Shown: in pieces, positions 54,115-62,462 of the stretch | Numbering within the stretch: position 1 is the stretch's first letter | Layout of the letters: each line of letters opens with the position of its first letter | Source: Lacrimispora xylanolytica | GTDB lineage: Bacteria; Bacillota; Clostridia; Lachnospirales; Lachnospiraceae | Length of the DNA stretch: 64,000 nt | Direction of reading: 5' to 3' | Assembly: GCF_026723765.1 (NCBI RefSeq) | Contig: NZ_CP113524.1 | Coordinates: 1,411,001-1,475,000, forward strand | The notes under the pieces: model-generated | The model's database searches: none | What the model saw: only the letters and a program-made list of their open reading frames with translations | Told to the model about the DNA's origin: nothing | Program-made: the position numbers and the translations under genes

Positions 54115-54606
54115 GTGAGCAAGTATGAAGAAGGATTAAACGTAATTGAGGAGAGGTGTGGCAACGGAAAAGATAATATCATATCACTTTCGACCATTGC
54201 AATGGAGCCAAGCGCAGATGGCGCTCCCCGCCCATATATTCGTGATGTGGATGCTTATTACGAAGATGGTGTATTCTATACTGTTACATGGGCAAAATCA
54301 AAGAAAATGCAGCAGATAGCGAAGAACCAGGAAGTTGCATTTTCTGTTTGCGGCCAATGGTTTTCCGGCAATGGTATTGGTATAAATTTAGGCTGGGTCT
54401 TAGATCCCAATAATGCTGAGATAAGGTCTAAGCTTCGTAAAGCATTTGCCGATTGGTACGACGCTGTAAATAATGAAAAGGATGAAAGCTGCATTATTTT
54501 AGCCATTAAAATTACAAGAGCTATAGCCATTAAAGATCATGGTGCTGTTTGTTACCACATGGACTTTGTGCATAAAGTGGAAACTGCAGAAGGAAAAATT
54601 ATATAA
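54115..54606 (+). CDS. Pyridoxamine 5'-phosphate oxidase-fold protein
   Basis: The 163-residue protein starts at GTG with GGAGGG upstream. It has the split-barrel flavin fold: IISLSTIAMEPSADGAPRPYIR, then TVTWAKSKKMQQIAKNQEVAFSV. This is the general pattern of F420/FMN-binding pyridoxamine-oxidase-like proteins. It heads a run of small accessory enzymes (GNAT and VOC) that are probably co-transcribed. Substrate is unknown. Confidence 0.82.
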   Translation: MSKYEEGLNVIEERCGNGKDNIISLSTIAMEPSADGAPRPYIRDVDAYYEDGVFYTVTWAKSKKMQQIAKNQEVAFSVCGQWFSGNGIGINLGWVLDPNNAEIRSKLRKAFADWYDAVNNEKDESCIILAIKITRAIAIKDHGAVCYHMDFVHKVETAEGKII

Positions 54607-54633
54607 GATAGCAAGAGAGAACGGAGTATTAAG

Positions 54634-55107
54634 ATGTTTATTGAGAATCCAGGCAGAACGGAACAATTAATCAAGGAACTGGTTGTTATATGGGAAGCAT
54701 CTGTAAAAGCAACGCATATCTTCCTGAAGGAAGAAGAACGGATTTCCTTGCGCCCATATGTACAAGAAGCTCTCAAAGAGATAGATCAGTTAATTGTGGT
54801 ATATCAAGGTGAGAAGCCCTTAGGCTTTATGGGAATCGAAAACCAAAAAGTAGAAATGTTATTTTTGGAACCCGCTTGCATTGGACAAGGAATAGGAAAG
54901 AAGCTTATCACAAAAGCCATAGAAGAATATGGAGTATCATATGTAGATGTGAATGAGCAAAATCCTCATGCCGCCGATTTCTATAAGCGTGCTGGTTTTG
55001 TTGTATTTGAGCGCACAGAAAAAGATGAGATGGGGAATCCCTTTCCCATTTTAAAAATGAAGCTTGGATCAATAATGAAAACGATTGGTGTTAAAAGTAA
55101 AAATTAA
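54634..55107 (+). CDS. GNAT-family acetyltransferase (small)
   Basis: The 157-residue protein has a GNAT core, with motif A LFLEPACIGQGIGKKLITKA and motif B VNEQNPHAADFYKRAGFVVF. It lies 27 bases after the flavin-fold gene and 20 before the VOC gene. It resembles YjaB/PhnO-type acetyltransferases. Confidence 0.88.
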   Translation: MFIENPGRTEQLIKELVVIWEASVKATHIFLKEEERISLRPYVQEALKEIDQLIVVYQGEKPLGFMGIENQKVEMLFLEPACIGQGIGKKLITKAIEEYGVSYVDVNEQNPHAADFYKRAGFVVFERTEKDEMGNPFPILKMKLGSIMKTIGVKSKN

Positions 55108-55127
55108 TAATATTGGAGGTTTTTCGT

Positions 55128-55553
55128 ATGGACGATGGATTAAAAATCAAGATGTATTCTTTTACTATGGATTGCAAAGACCCACATGAATTAGCAGCGT
55201 TTTATGGGGCACTGCTCAAGTGGGAGACAATGGCCATTGATGAAGGGTGGGCATGTGTATATGCTCCAGGTACGAATCAGGGAGCATATCCGGGTATACT
55301 GTTTCAAAAAAATCCGGAATACAAACCACCGGTATGGCCAGATGAGCCTGAAGCCCAACAGCAGATGGCACATTTAGACTTTGCCGTGAATGATTTGGAA
55401 AGGGCAGTTCAACACGCGCTCCTGTGTGGAGCATCGGTCGCAAAAGAACAATTTTCCAATGAGTGGACCGTTATGATTGATCCCGCAGGACATCCTTTTT
55501 GCTTATGCCAGATGAAATCAGTTATGGAGAGTTCCCATTTTGCGTTGTTATAA
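55128..55553 (+). CDS. VOC (glyoxalase-like) family protein
   Basis: ATG 55128, with GGAGG eight bases upstream, gives 141 residues. It is built of two beta-alpha-beta-beta-beta modules, with DPHELAAFYGALLKW, HLDFAVNDLERAV and DPAGHPFCLCQ, the Glyoxalase_6 pattern. It probably binds a metal or a drug. A fosfomycin or bleomycin role cannot be shown. Confidence 0.85.
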   Translation: MDDGLKIKMYSFTMDCKDPHELAAFYGALLKWETMAIDEGWACVYAPGTNQGAYPGILFQKNPEYKPPVWPDEPEAQQQMAHLDFAVNDLERAVQHALLCGASVAKEQFSNEWTVMIDPAGHPFCLCQMKSVMESSHFALL

Positions 55554-55619
55554 AAAGTTAAAATCATAGTATTTTTCATTGATTTTAAAATTGTTAGTAA
55601 ATTAATATCGTTGTTCTAG

Positions 55620-55658
55620 AAAAAGGGGTATCCTCTATGGAAGAAGATATCTCTTTTT
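55620..55658 (+). terminator. Intrinsic terminator
   Basis: AAAAGGGGTATC pairs with GATATCTCTTTT (two G-U pairs), with T following. It ends the VOC gene. The following DNA to 55860 is AT-rich, without a recognised feature. Confidence 0.7.
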
Positions 55659-55879
55659 TGTATTGAAAAGAATGAAAGCGGCATTTACAAAAATCATAGT
55701 GAAACATAAATGATTCATAATACGCCAACCATCTGATTTTTCGATTGCATAGATAAAAATAATTGGTTTTACCTATGATTCTTAACATGATATGATGATA
55801 TCAGATGTCAGGAATCATAACCAGTACTTATTATTATTGTTGTTGTAATATAGAAAAACAGAGAATGGGAGGTATAACT

Positions 55880-56383
55880 GTGAAAGAAATATTCAACCGA
55901 AGAAGCATTCGGAAATTTAAAGACTTACCTGTGGAGAAAGATAAAATAGATAAACTGTTACGGGCAGCGATGCAGGCGCCTTCTGCATTAAACCAACAGC
56001 CATGGGAATTTATTGTAGTTGAAGATAAAACAGCTTTACAAAAACTATCCAAAGCTATGCCAGACGCGAAGCCAGTAAGTAACTCCGGATTAACACTTAT
56101 TTTGGCAGCGAATAGCGAAACATTCAGATATGAACCGGATTGGGAGCTGGACATGAGCGCTGCGGCTCAAAATATATTATTGGAAGCCGTCTATTTGGAA
56201 CTGGGAGCAGTGTGGATGAGCATTTCATCAGTGGATACTGCGATAGATTACGTACGAGAGATGTATCAACTACCAGCCCATATAAAACCTTTTTCATTCA
56301 TTGCAATCGGTTATCCAGAGAACCAACAGAATCAATTTATAGATCGATACCGTAAAGAAAAAGTCCATTATGAAACGTGGTAA
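55880..56383 (+). CDS. Nitroreductase-family protein
   Basis: GTG 55880, with GGGAGG seven bases upstream, gives 167 residues. The start EIFNRRSIRKFKDLPVEKDK and the following AAMQAPSALNQQPWEFIVVE are the FMN-binding motifs of nitroreductases. AIGYPE comes near the end. It probably uses NAD(P)H and FMN to reduce nitro groups or quinones. It is monocistronic. Confidence 0.93.
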   Translation: MKEIFNRRSIRKFKDLPVEKDKIDKLLRAAMQAPSALNQQPWEFIVVEDKTALQKLSKAMPDAKPVSNSGLTLILAANSETFRYEPDWELDMSAAAQNILLEAVYLELGAVWMSISSVDTAIDYVREMYQLPAHIKPFSFIAIGYPENQQNQFIDRYRKEKVHYETW

Positions 56384-56432
56384 TATTGTGATTGATGGCG
56401 TTATAATTCATGGACTTAGCGGAGAATACAAA

Positions 56433-56480
56433 AGAGCAAGCATAATAAGTGTGCTGATACTTATTATGCTTGCTCTCTTT
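56433..56480. terminator. Strong bidirectional terminator
   Basis: An 18-bp perfect stem joins AGAGCAAGCATAATAAGT (56433-56450) to its complement (56459-56476), followed by CTTTT. It lies between convergent nitroreductase and rsmH genes. Confidence 0.92.
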
Positions 56481-56507
56481 TATTAAAAACAATAGATTGG
56501 CTTTACA

Positions 56508-57557
56508 TTATGCTTTGATTGCCCAACGTAATTTCGCACATTTTGCACGACTATTGAAACTGCATTCGGCTGCTGATGGGCGAATGGGCTCAGGAGCGAT
56601 TTCTTTATAAAGACCTTCACGATAGAAGCGCTGGAACGATTTTTTGACCAGCCGGTCTTCTCCGGAATGAAACGTAAGAATGGCAACTCGTCCACCCTCA
56701 GCCAAAGCAGAGGGTAACTTTTCCAAAAATTCATACAACACTTCGTATTCTTTGTTAACATCAATTCGAAGTGCCTGAAAGCATCTTTGACATGATTTTT
56801 TGATTGCAAGATCCTTATCTTTTTCAGGAATGAATTTAAGGGCATCCTGTATGATTTGTTGCAGCTGGCTTGTTGTAATAATCTCTTTTCCTTTTTTTAT
56901 TGCAAATACGATGGCACGAGAAATCTCTGCAGAATAAGGCTCGTCTGCATTCTCCAACAACATTCCCTGTAATTCGTCTTGGGAAATGGTTTTCAGCCGA
57001 TCCGCGGCAGAGATGCCTTTGGAAGGGTTTAACCGTAAGTCCAAAGGTCCTTCTGTTTTAAAAGAAAACCCCCGATCGGGATTATCAATCTGCATGGAAG
57101 AGACACCTAAATCGGCCAGCACAAAGTTAAGAGGACCAGATTCGGAAACGATCTGATCGATATTGGAGAAATTCGTATTTCTGATGGTTAATATTTCCGG
57201 GCCATATCCTAATCGTTCCAAACGCTCCTTTGTTCTGGGCAACTCGATAGGATCTTCATCGGTGGCATACAAGTGTCCCTTTGAATCTAAACATTTAAGC
57301 ATTTCTAAGGTATGACCACCATAACCTAAGGTGGCATCCATACCAATTTGTCCCGGAGTTATTTGTAAGAACTCCAGTATCTCATTCACACAAATGGAAC
57401 GATGCATGCCAGCAGGAGTGCTGCCCTTTTGAATTACCTTTGCAATCGTATCCGCATATAGCTCTGGCTGCAGTTCTTTATATTTTTCCTTAAAAGTCTT
57501 CGGGTGAGTGCCTTTATATCTGGGACGGCGCTGATGTTTTTGTTCCTGATTATCCAT
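56508..57557 (-). CDS. rsmH: 16S rRNA (cytosine-1402 N4) methyltransferase, RsmH-like
   Basis: The 349-residue protein has the RsmH sequence: GMDATLGYGGHTLEML for SAM binding, VLADLGVSSMQIDNPDRGFSF, DLRLNPSKGISAA, and the late RVAILTFHSGEDRLVKK. The start is ATG 57557, as a GTG four codons before overlaps the AAAGGTGG site. The standard copy normally heads the cell-division (dcw) cluster, but here it stands alone with a long basic N-terminus. It may be the second RsmH paralogue found in some clostridia. Confidence 0.9.
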   Translation of the reverse strand: MDNQEQKHQRRPRYKGTHPKTFKEKYKELQPELYADTIAKVIQKGSTPAGMHRSICVNEILEFLQITPGQIGMDATLGYGGHTLEMLKCLDSKGHLYATDEDPIELPRTKERLERLGYGPEILTIRNTNFSNIDQIVSESGPLNFVLADLGVSSMQIDNPDRGFSFKTEGPLDLRLNPSKGISAADRLKTISQDELQGMLLENADEPYSAEISRAIVFAIKKGKEIITTSQLQQIIQDALKFIPEKDKDLAIKKSCQRCFQALRIDVNKEYEVLYEFLEKLPSALAEGGRVAILTFHSGEDRLVKKSFQRFYREGLYKEIAPEPIRPSAAECSFNSRAKCAKLRWAIKA

Positions 57558-57834
57558 TCCTTTATCCACCTTTTAACATGTAATGATTATTTATGATCCA
57601 AAGTGCCATTAAAACTGACTGCTTGGAATTATCCTATTACTACATGATATCAAATACAGGTCATAATAGCAAACCTATAATCAAAGAACCAATCCAATCC
57701 TTGTGAAAAATAAAATAAGTACAAAGAATTCCCTGGATTCTTACAAAGAATTATGTTGAATTTTGTCATAATGGATGATATTATATGCCAGGTGCGTATT
57801 CGCATATTTATATAACGAAAGGATATTTCAAATA

Positions 57835-58434
57835 ATGTCAACCAAAACAGCACAATCCATTCAGACAACACCAGCAGCACAATCAGCTACCGCTGCTATA
57901 GCGAATCCAGCTCCTCTTGGACTTTTAGGATTCGGAATGACTACCTGCCTGCTTAATCTTCACAATGCAGGAATCATACCTTTATCCATTGTTATTGTAG
58001 CGATGGGATTTGCATTAGGCGGTGCCGCTCAGATCATAGCTGGCATTATGGAATTTAAGAAAAATAACACCTTTGGCGCAACGGCATTTACAGCCTACGG
58101 TTTCTTCTGGTGGTCTTTGATTATCATCTGGATCAATCCATTTAAAGGAATCGAAGCTGCAGATCCTATGAGTATGGGCTTTTACTTAGGTCTCTGGTGT
58201 GTGTTCACTCTCTTTATGTTCATTGGAACTTTGAAACATAACCGTGCCAGCCAGGTGGTTTTTGGCTCACTTACTGTTTTGTTTTTCCTGCTTTCCATGG
58301 CAAACTTTACTGGTTCTGAATCCATACATACATTAGCTGGATATGTAGGAATTTTCTGCGGTCTTTCCGCTATTTATAATTCCATGGGCCAGGTTTTAAA
58401 CAACGAATTTAAAAAGACAATTTTACCTTTATAA
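57835..58434 (+). CDS. Acetate/succinate transporter (SatP/YaaH family)
   Basis: ATG 57835 gives 199 residues with six membrane helices. The family signature NPAPLGLLGFGMTT comes before the first helix, then GGAAQIIAGIMEFKKNNTFG and AFTAYGFFWWSL. It moves acetate or succinate with protons. AAAGGATATT precedes the ATG. It ends in a strong hairpin. Confidence 0.93.
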   Translation: MSTKTAQSIQTTPAAQSATAAIANPAPLGLLGFGMTTCLLNLHNAGIIPLSIVIVAMGFALGGAAQIIAGIMEFKKNNTFGATAFTAYGFFWWSLIIIWINPFKGIEAADPMSMGFYLGLWCVFTLFMFIGTLKHNRASQVVFGSLTVLFFLLSMANFTGSESIHTLAGYVGIFCGLSAIYNSMGQVLNNEFKKTILPL

Positions 58435-58445
58435 ATTGTGGATAG

Positions 58446-58486
58446 AAAAAAGGATTTGAAACGCTTCGTTTCAAATCCTTTTTTCT
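58446..58486. terminator. Bidirectional terminator
   Basis: AAAAAAGGATTTGAAAC pairs perfectly with GTTTCAAATCCTTTTTT around GCTTC. It separates the transporter from the convergent fdhD gene. Confidence 0.95.
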
Positions 58487-58491
58487 TGGAG

Positions 58492-59298
58492 TTAATATAG
58501 AAGCCTTTGTTCGTTGGAATATAAATTAAGTTTCGCTCCTCTCGCAAAGCCCGCCAGGGTAATATTGTATTTATCCGCCATTTCAATGGCCACATCTGTG
58601 GGAACCGATCGGGCCACCAGGATAGGGATTTTAGCCTTAATGATTTTTAATATCATATCACTGGGTACTCTGCCGCTGGTAATGAGGACGGTCTTTGATA
58701 AGTCAACTCTGTGGCCCATGGCGTAGCCCAGGACTTTATCCACTGCATTATGTCTGCCGATATCCTCCATCAGATAGAGTAAGCCTGTTTCATTATACAA
58801 TGCGCAGGAATGGATTCCACGGGTTGATTTGTAAATTTCACTGCTTTTTTGAAACTCATTCATATATGACAGAACCGTCTCAAATGGGATCCTATAAGAG
58901 TGCTCCAGAGGAGTCAAGTCACTGTCGTTCATGAGATAATAAGCGATGGAGTGCTGTTTCCCGCAGGCGGTGGTAACGGTACGGATTCCTTCGGTTGCCT
59001 CAATCATATCTTTAAACATATCATTGTTCGTTAATGTAACAAACGCTTTTCCCTCATCTTCCAGGATTTCAATGGATTCGATCTCCGATATTTCTCCAAT
59101 GATTCCTTCCGTGTATAAATTTCCCAGAACCAATTCATATAAATTCTTATGGGTACAAATAAGATTTACATAACGTATCCCGTTTACAAAGATAGATAGC
59201 TTGTATTCTATTAGGATGTCCTGATGCTCTTCGGACTGTGAATCAGTGCTGCATACTAAAATCTTATAATTTTTGCTGACGTGGTTTGTATCTGACAT
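58492..59298 (-). CDS. fdhD: FdhD-type sulfurtransferase for molybdo/tungsto-enzymes
   Basis: The 268-residue protein matches FdhD: the loop TACGKQHS, then MEDIGRHNAVDKVLGYA and ITSGRVPSDMILKI, and LAGFARGAKLNLYS near the end. FdhD passes sulfur to the cofactor of formate dehydrogenase. The active loop usually has two Cys (CxxC) and here shows only the first. It is encoded 3 kb from an aldehyde:ferredoxin oxidoreductase, so it may serve that cofactor family, though formate dehydrogenase is not in the window. Confidence 0.9.
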   Translation of the reverse strand: MSDTNHVSKNYKILVCSTDSQSEEHQDILIEYKLSIFVNGIRYVNLICTHKNLYELVLGNLYTEGIIGEISEIESIEILEDEGKAFVTLTNNDMFKDMIEATEGIRTVTTACGKQHSIAYYLMNDSDLTPLEHSYRIPFETVLSYMNEFQKSSEIYKSTRGIHSCALYNETGLLYLMEDIGRHNAVDKVLGYAMGHRVDLSKTVLITSGRVPSDMILKIIKAKIPILVARSVPTDVAIEMADKYNITLAGFARGAKLNLYSNEQRLLY

Positions 59299-59325
59299 GG
59301 ATTCTCCTATTCATCAATCATATAA

Positions 59326-60660
59326 TCAGCAGGCTTCATCAGGTAAATATAGTAAAACATTAGCTGTAAATATATTTTTTTCCCCTCTTTGCTGTTCTCC
59401 GTAATTAAATTCAAGAACTCCGTTATATTTTTTGACGGTATGGCTAACAGAATTCAGCCCAATTCCATGCCAGGTCTTATCCTTTTTGGTTGAGTATGGT
59501 TTTCCGTCTTTGATATTTAGCTGGGAGTAATCATAGGAGTTTACCACCTGTATGGTAAGAACTCCGTGGATGGCAGAGACATGGATTAGAATCTCTCTTT
59601 GCTCTTTTGGAAGCTTGATACAAGCTTCCAGCGCATTGTCCAACAGGTTTCCTAAGATAATGGTGAGATCCATCTTGTCGATGTCAAGAATTTTAGGCAG
59701 TCGGATATGCACTTCCGTTTTTACATAAAAATGCTGGGATAGATAAAGCTTATTGTTAATCAGTGCGTCTATGACCGGGTGCCCACTGTTGACACCAGCT
59801 TCCTGAGCTTTAACATTGACCGTAAGCTTTCTTATATATTCGATCAATTCTTTGTTCTGCCCTTGTTCTGCCAGCCCGGATATGGCTGCCAGATGGTTAT
59901 TTATGTTGTGGCGGTCTTCCCGCAGACTTTTTTGAAACCGTTGGATCAGAACCGATTGCTTTTCATATGCATTGTTCTGTTGAGAGAGAAGGAGGTTTTC
60001 ATACTTTAGATTCTCTTCCAGCAATAGCTTATCATATAAGTAAAACAGCAAAATATTAACGACTAACAAAACAAGAGACGCACTGGTTAATAAAAAAGAA
60101 GATTCGGCTTGATTGGAAATAATCTCTAACGTCATACTGTTTAAGATATAGATACTTCCTGCAGGAATCAAAAACATAGCCAGCCAGCGGGGAGGTCTTA
60201 TATCTGCGTTATAAGTTGCCTGTTTGTAAAAAAAGATTTTACTCCATTTTACCAGACCGAACATCATCATGTTTGATAAGATGATTCCAATGATGACAAA
60301 GAAATCTTGTTGTATGATGGTATTAAAGGAACCTCCAATAAAAAGAACGAGTGCCGCCGCCGTACAATCTTCACTCGCAAGAGAGAGGATATAGATGAAG
60401 GAAGCAGCGAGGAGGCGCTTAAATACAGATGTCTTGTAAAAATAGCATATGAGAAAAAATGCAGCCATATTAAATATGATGTTTAACATGGGATTAAATA
60501 AATAAAAGTACAAATAAGCCCCGGCAAGGTAATAGGCTGTAAAAGCAATTCCGATGGCCCAGACAGGGGTCCTCCTTTTCTTTAAAAAGGTATCAATAAA
60601 ATCATATATTACATAAGTCCGAATGATATTCATAATTAAATATGTAATGACTACGTTCAT
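59326..60660 (-). CDS. AgrC-like sensor histidine kinase (GHKL type)
   Basis: The 444-residue protein has about six membrane helices in its first 200 residues. A dimerisation helix follows with HNINNHLAAISGLAEQG (phospho-His), then an HATPase with NLLDNALEA and GIGLNSV. It lacks a usual HisKA domain, as in AgrC of staphylococci and its clostridial relatives. It overlaps the regulator gene by four bases and is divergent from the peptide and AgrB genes, so it is the receptor of this system. Confidence 0.92.
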   Translation of the reverse strand: MNVVITYLIMNIIRTYVIYDFIDTFLKKRRTPVWAIGIAFTAYYLAGAYLYFYLFNPMLNIIFNMAAFFLICYFYKTSVFKRLLAASFIYILSLASEDCTAAALVLFIGGSFNTIIQQDFFVIIGIILSNMMMFGLVKWSKIFFYKQATYNADIRPPRWLAMFLIPAGSIYILNSMTLEIISNQAESSFLLTSASLVLLVVNILLFYLYDKLLLEENLKYENLLLSQQNNAYEKQSVLIQRFQKSLREDRHNINNHLAAISGLAEQGQNKELIEYIRKLTVNVKAQEAGVNSGHPVIDALINNKLYLSQHFYVKTEVHIRLPKILDIDKMDLTIILGNLLDNALEACIKLPKEQREILIHVSAIHGVLTIQVVNSYDYSQLNIKDGKPYSTKKDKTWHGIGLNSVSHTVKKYNGVLEFNYGEQQRGEKNIFTANVLLYLPDEAC

Positions 60661-61394
60661 TTGTTATCTTCCTTATTCTTCCTAAGCTGCAAATACCTCG
60701 CTCTTATTTCCTTTCTCTTTGGACCGCTGATTGCCAATTCAGCCTGATTGGACATGTGGACTTTATCATAGGACATTTGCCGAATATGGTTGTAATTAAT
60801 TAAGATAGAATGATGAATCAATAAAAATCCTTGTTTTTCTAACCTCTCAGATACTTCCGTCAGCTTTCCATAGAAAATATATCCGTTATTTTTTGTAATT
60901 ACACTAATTTTATGACCTTTGGATATCTCCATATAAATGATATCTTCCATGGGAATATTGCAATGTCCTTTGTCAATGTCCTTAAAACAAAAAAAATCGT
61001 CCTGTGTTTCATTTAACCGTTTGTAAGCACTCAGAAGATCTCTTTTAAAAAGCAGAGGATCTATGGGCTTTGATAAAAAGCGAAAGGTGTCTAAGCAAAA
61101 AACCTCTTTTGCCCGGTTATCGTAGGAAGATATGTAGATAATAATGGTTTTTTTAATTTGAAAATAATCTCTTAGTTTCGTTCCGACTTCAATTCCGTTC
61201 ATGCCATTCATGCTTATATCCAGAAATGCCAAGTCATAAAAAGTACCTCCTTTTAGTTTTTCACACAAACTCTCCCCTGATGTGAAAGAATCGGTGAAGT
61301 AAGAGATATGCGCCTCTGATAATGTGCTATGAATCATGGTTTTAATCTGCTCAATAAATATGGGCTCGTCATCACAGATAGCAATTTTAATCAT
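60657..61394 (-). CDS. AgrA-like response regulator (LytTR)
   Basis: ATG 61394 gives 245 residues. The receiver domain has AICDDEP with the acidic pair, phospho-Asp in LAFLDIS, and a late Lys in RFLSKPID. The LytTR domain follows, with EDIIYMEISKGHKISVITKN and HHSILINYNHI. It should bind the direct repeats at 61486-61516 and switch on the peptide operon. It lies upstream of the kinase in one transcript. Confidence 0.93.
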   Translation of the reverse strand: MIKIAICDDEPIFIEQIKTMIHSTLSEAHISYFTDSFTSGESLCEKLKGGTFYDLAFLDISMNGMNGIEVGTKLRDYFQIKKTIIIYISSYDNRAKEVFCLDTFRFLSKPIDPLLFKRDLLSAYKRLNETQDDFFCFKDIDKGHCNIPMEDIIYMEISKGHKISVITKNNGYIFYGKLTEVSERLEKQGFLLIHHSILINYNHIRQMSYDKVHMSNQAELAISGPKRKEIRARYLQLRKNKEDNK

Positions 61395-61485
61395 AAATGT
61401 CTCTGTCTCCTTCCATTCTTTTACTAAAAAATATTTTATCATAGGTATGTCAAAAAAAGTATTAAAAAAATGTTGAAAAAGGGGA

Positions 61486-61557
61486 TATAAGAGAATTTGC
61501 TTATTTTATAAGAGAAAATGAAAAGATATTTTGCAAAAAAAAAGATTATGCTATACT
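61486..61557 (+). promoter_or_regulatory. LytTR direct repeats and promoter of agrDB-type operon
   Basis: TATAAGAGAA occurs twice (61486-61495, 61507-61516), exactly 21 bases apart. This matches two helical turns, the spacing of AgrA-type sites. The extended -10 TGCTATACT (61549-61557) follows, and TTGCAA (61531-61536) may serve as a weak -35. No other obvious control site lies between the divergent genes. Confidence 0.65.
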
Positions 61558-61611
61558 AGGCAAAATTAAGTATCTATAATTCTATATTTTAAAACAAAGG
61601 AGAGTATTAAA

Positions 61612-61755
61612 ATGAAAAAATTATCTGTTGTAATGGGAAATGTTGTAGTTGCTCTTGCTCTTAAATCAGCTGTTACCACAAGCAATTTGGCGTGCGGATA
61701 TATTTATTATCAGCCTGAGATGCCAAAAGAAGCAAAGAAATTAAGAAAATTCTAA
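61612..61755 (+). CDS. AgrD-like cyclic autoinducer precursor
   Basis: This 47-residue gene (AAGGAG about seven bases before the ATG) encodes an N-terminal amphipathic helix (KKLSVVMGNVVVALALKSA), a core LACGYIYY, and a tail QPEMPKEAKKLRKF. The Cys followed by a short hydrophobic ring, then Q-P-E-M-P-K and a charged tail, is the AgrD pattern. The ring is probably a thiolactone from Cys to a residue four or five later. It starts the operon with AgrB. Confidence 0.85.
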   Translation: MKKLSVVMGNVVVALALKSAVTTSNLACGYIYYQPEMPKEAKKLRKF

Positions 61756-61759
61756 TGTC

Positions 61760-62347
61760 ATGTTTAGAAGATTAAGTATCAGGATAGCCGACCAGCTGAT
61801 CTCAATGGGGAGATTCATGGAAGAGGACAGGGCTATCTACCAGTTTGGTCTTGAGATGCTGTTCCTCAATCTTGTTAATTTGTTATCAGCAGCTTTTATA
61901 GGACTTTTTATGGGACAACTGTTGGAATGCTTTATGTTCCTGGCACTTTTTATTCCACTTCGCTGTCATGCAGGAGGATATCATGCAGAGAATCCACTGT
62001 GCTGTTATTTTTTGTCCAATGCAGTCATTGTTTTCGCTCTTTTACTCCTTCGCACCTCTCCCGTAATGATGGCGAGGGGCGCAGGGGTGGTCTTCTTACT
62101 TTTATCCGCAGTCATGGCAGCAATTCTGGCCCCTGTGGAAAACTTAAATAAGCCACTGGATGAAGCGGAGAAAAGGGTTTATGGATTCCGGACCCGGGTT
62201 GTATTAATTATCCAGGTTCTTATTGGTCTGGTCTGCTATGCATACGCCTATTACCAGGGAGTATGGATTATTTTACTAACCATTGTTCTCGTGGTAATAA
62301 CAGAACTACTGGGGCTTTTACAAAATACCTTTAGCCGCAGCCGATGA
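61760..62347 (+). CDS. AgrB-like peptide protease/transporter
   Basis: The 195-residue membrane protein has the catalytic loop RCHAGGYHAENPLCCYF, with His and Cys of AgrB, and about six membrane helices. It lies 4 bases after the peptide stop and has no strong ribosome site of its own, so it is translated by coupling. AgrB removes the AgrD tail and forms the lactone. Together with the kinase and regulator on the other strand it makes a full quorum-sensing circuit. Confidence 0.92.
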   Translation: MFRRLSIRIADQLISMGRFMEEDRAIYQFGLEMLFLNLVNLLSAAFIGLFMGQLLECFMFLALFIPLRCHAGGYHAENPLCCYFLSNAVIVFALLLLRTSPVMMARGAGVVFLLLSAVMAAILAPVENLNKPLDEAEKRVYGFRTRVVLIIQVLIGLVCYAYAYYQGVWIILLTIVLVVITELLGLLQNTFSRSR

Positions 62348-62462
62348 CCCTCTTTTTTTACAGACCACAATATGCTGCAAAGTACCACCCCACGTTGGAT
62401 GCACATGACGCGACGTGACTTCACCACCGAAAAAAGCGGATACAGCAAGGAGGCTGATAATC

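Noticed and set aside
56483-56845. 120-codon minus-strand frame overlapping the end of rsmH in another frame
   Set aside because: It covers conserved RsmH residues read in the proper frame, so it is a shadow.
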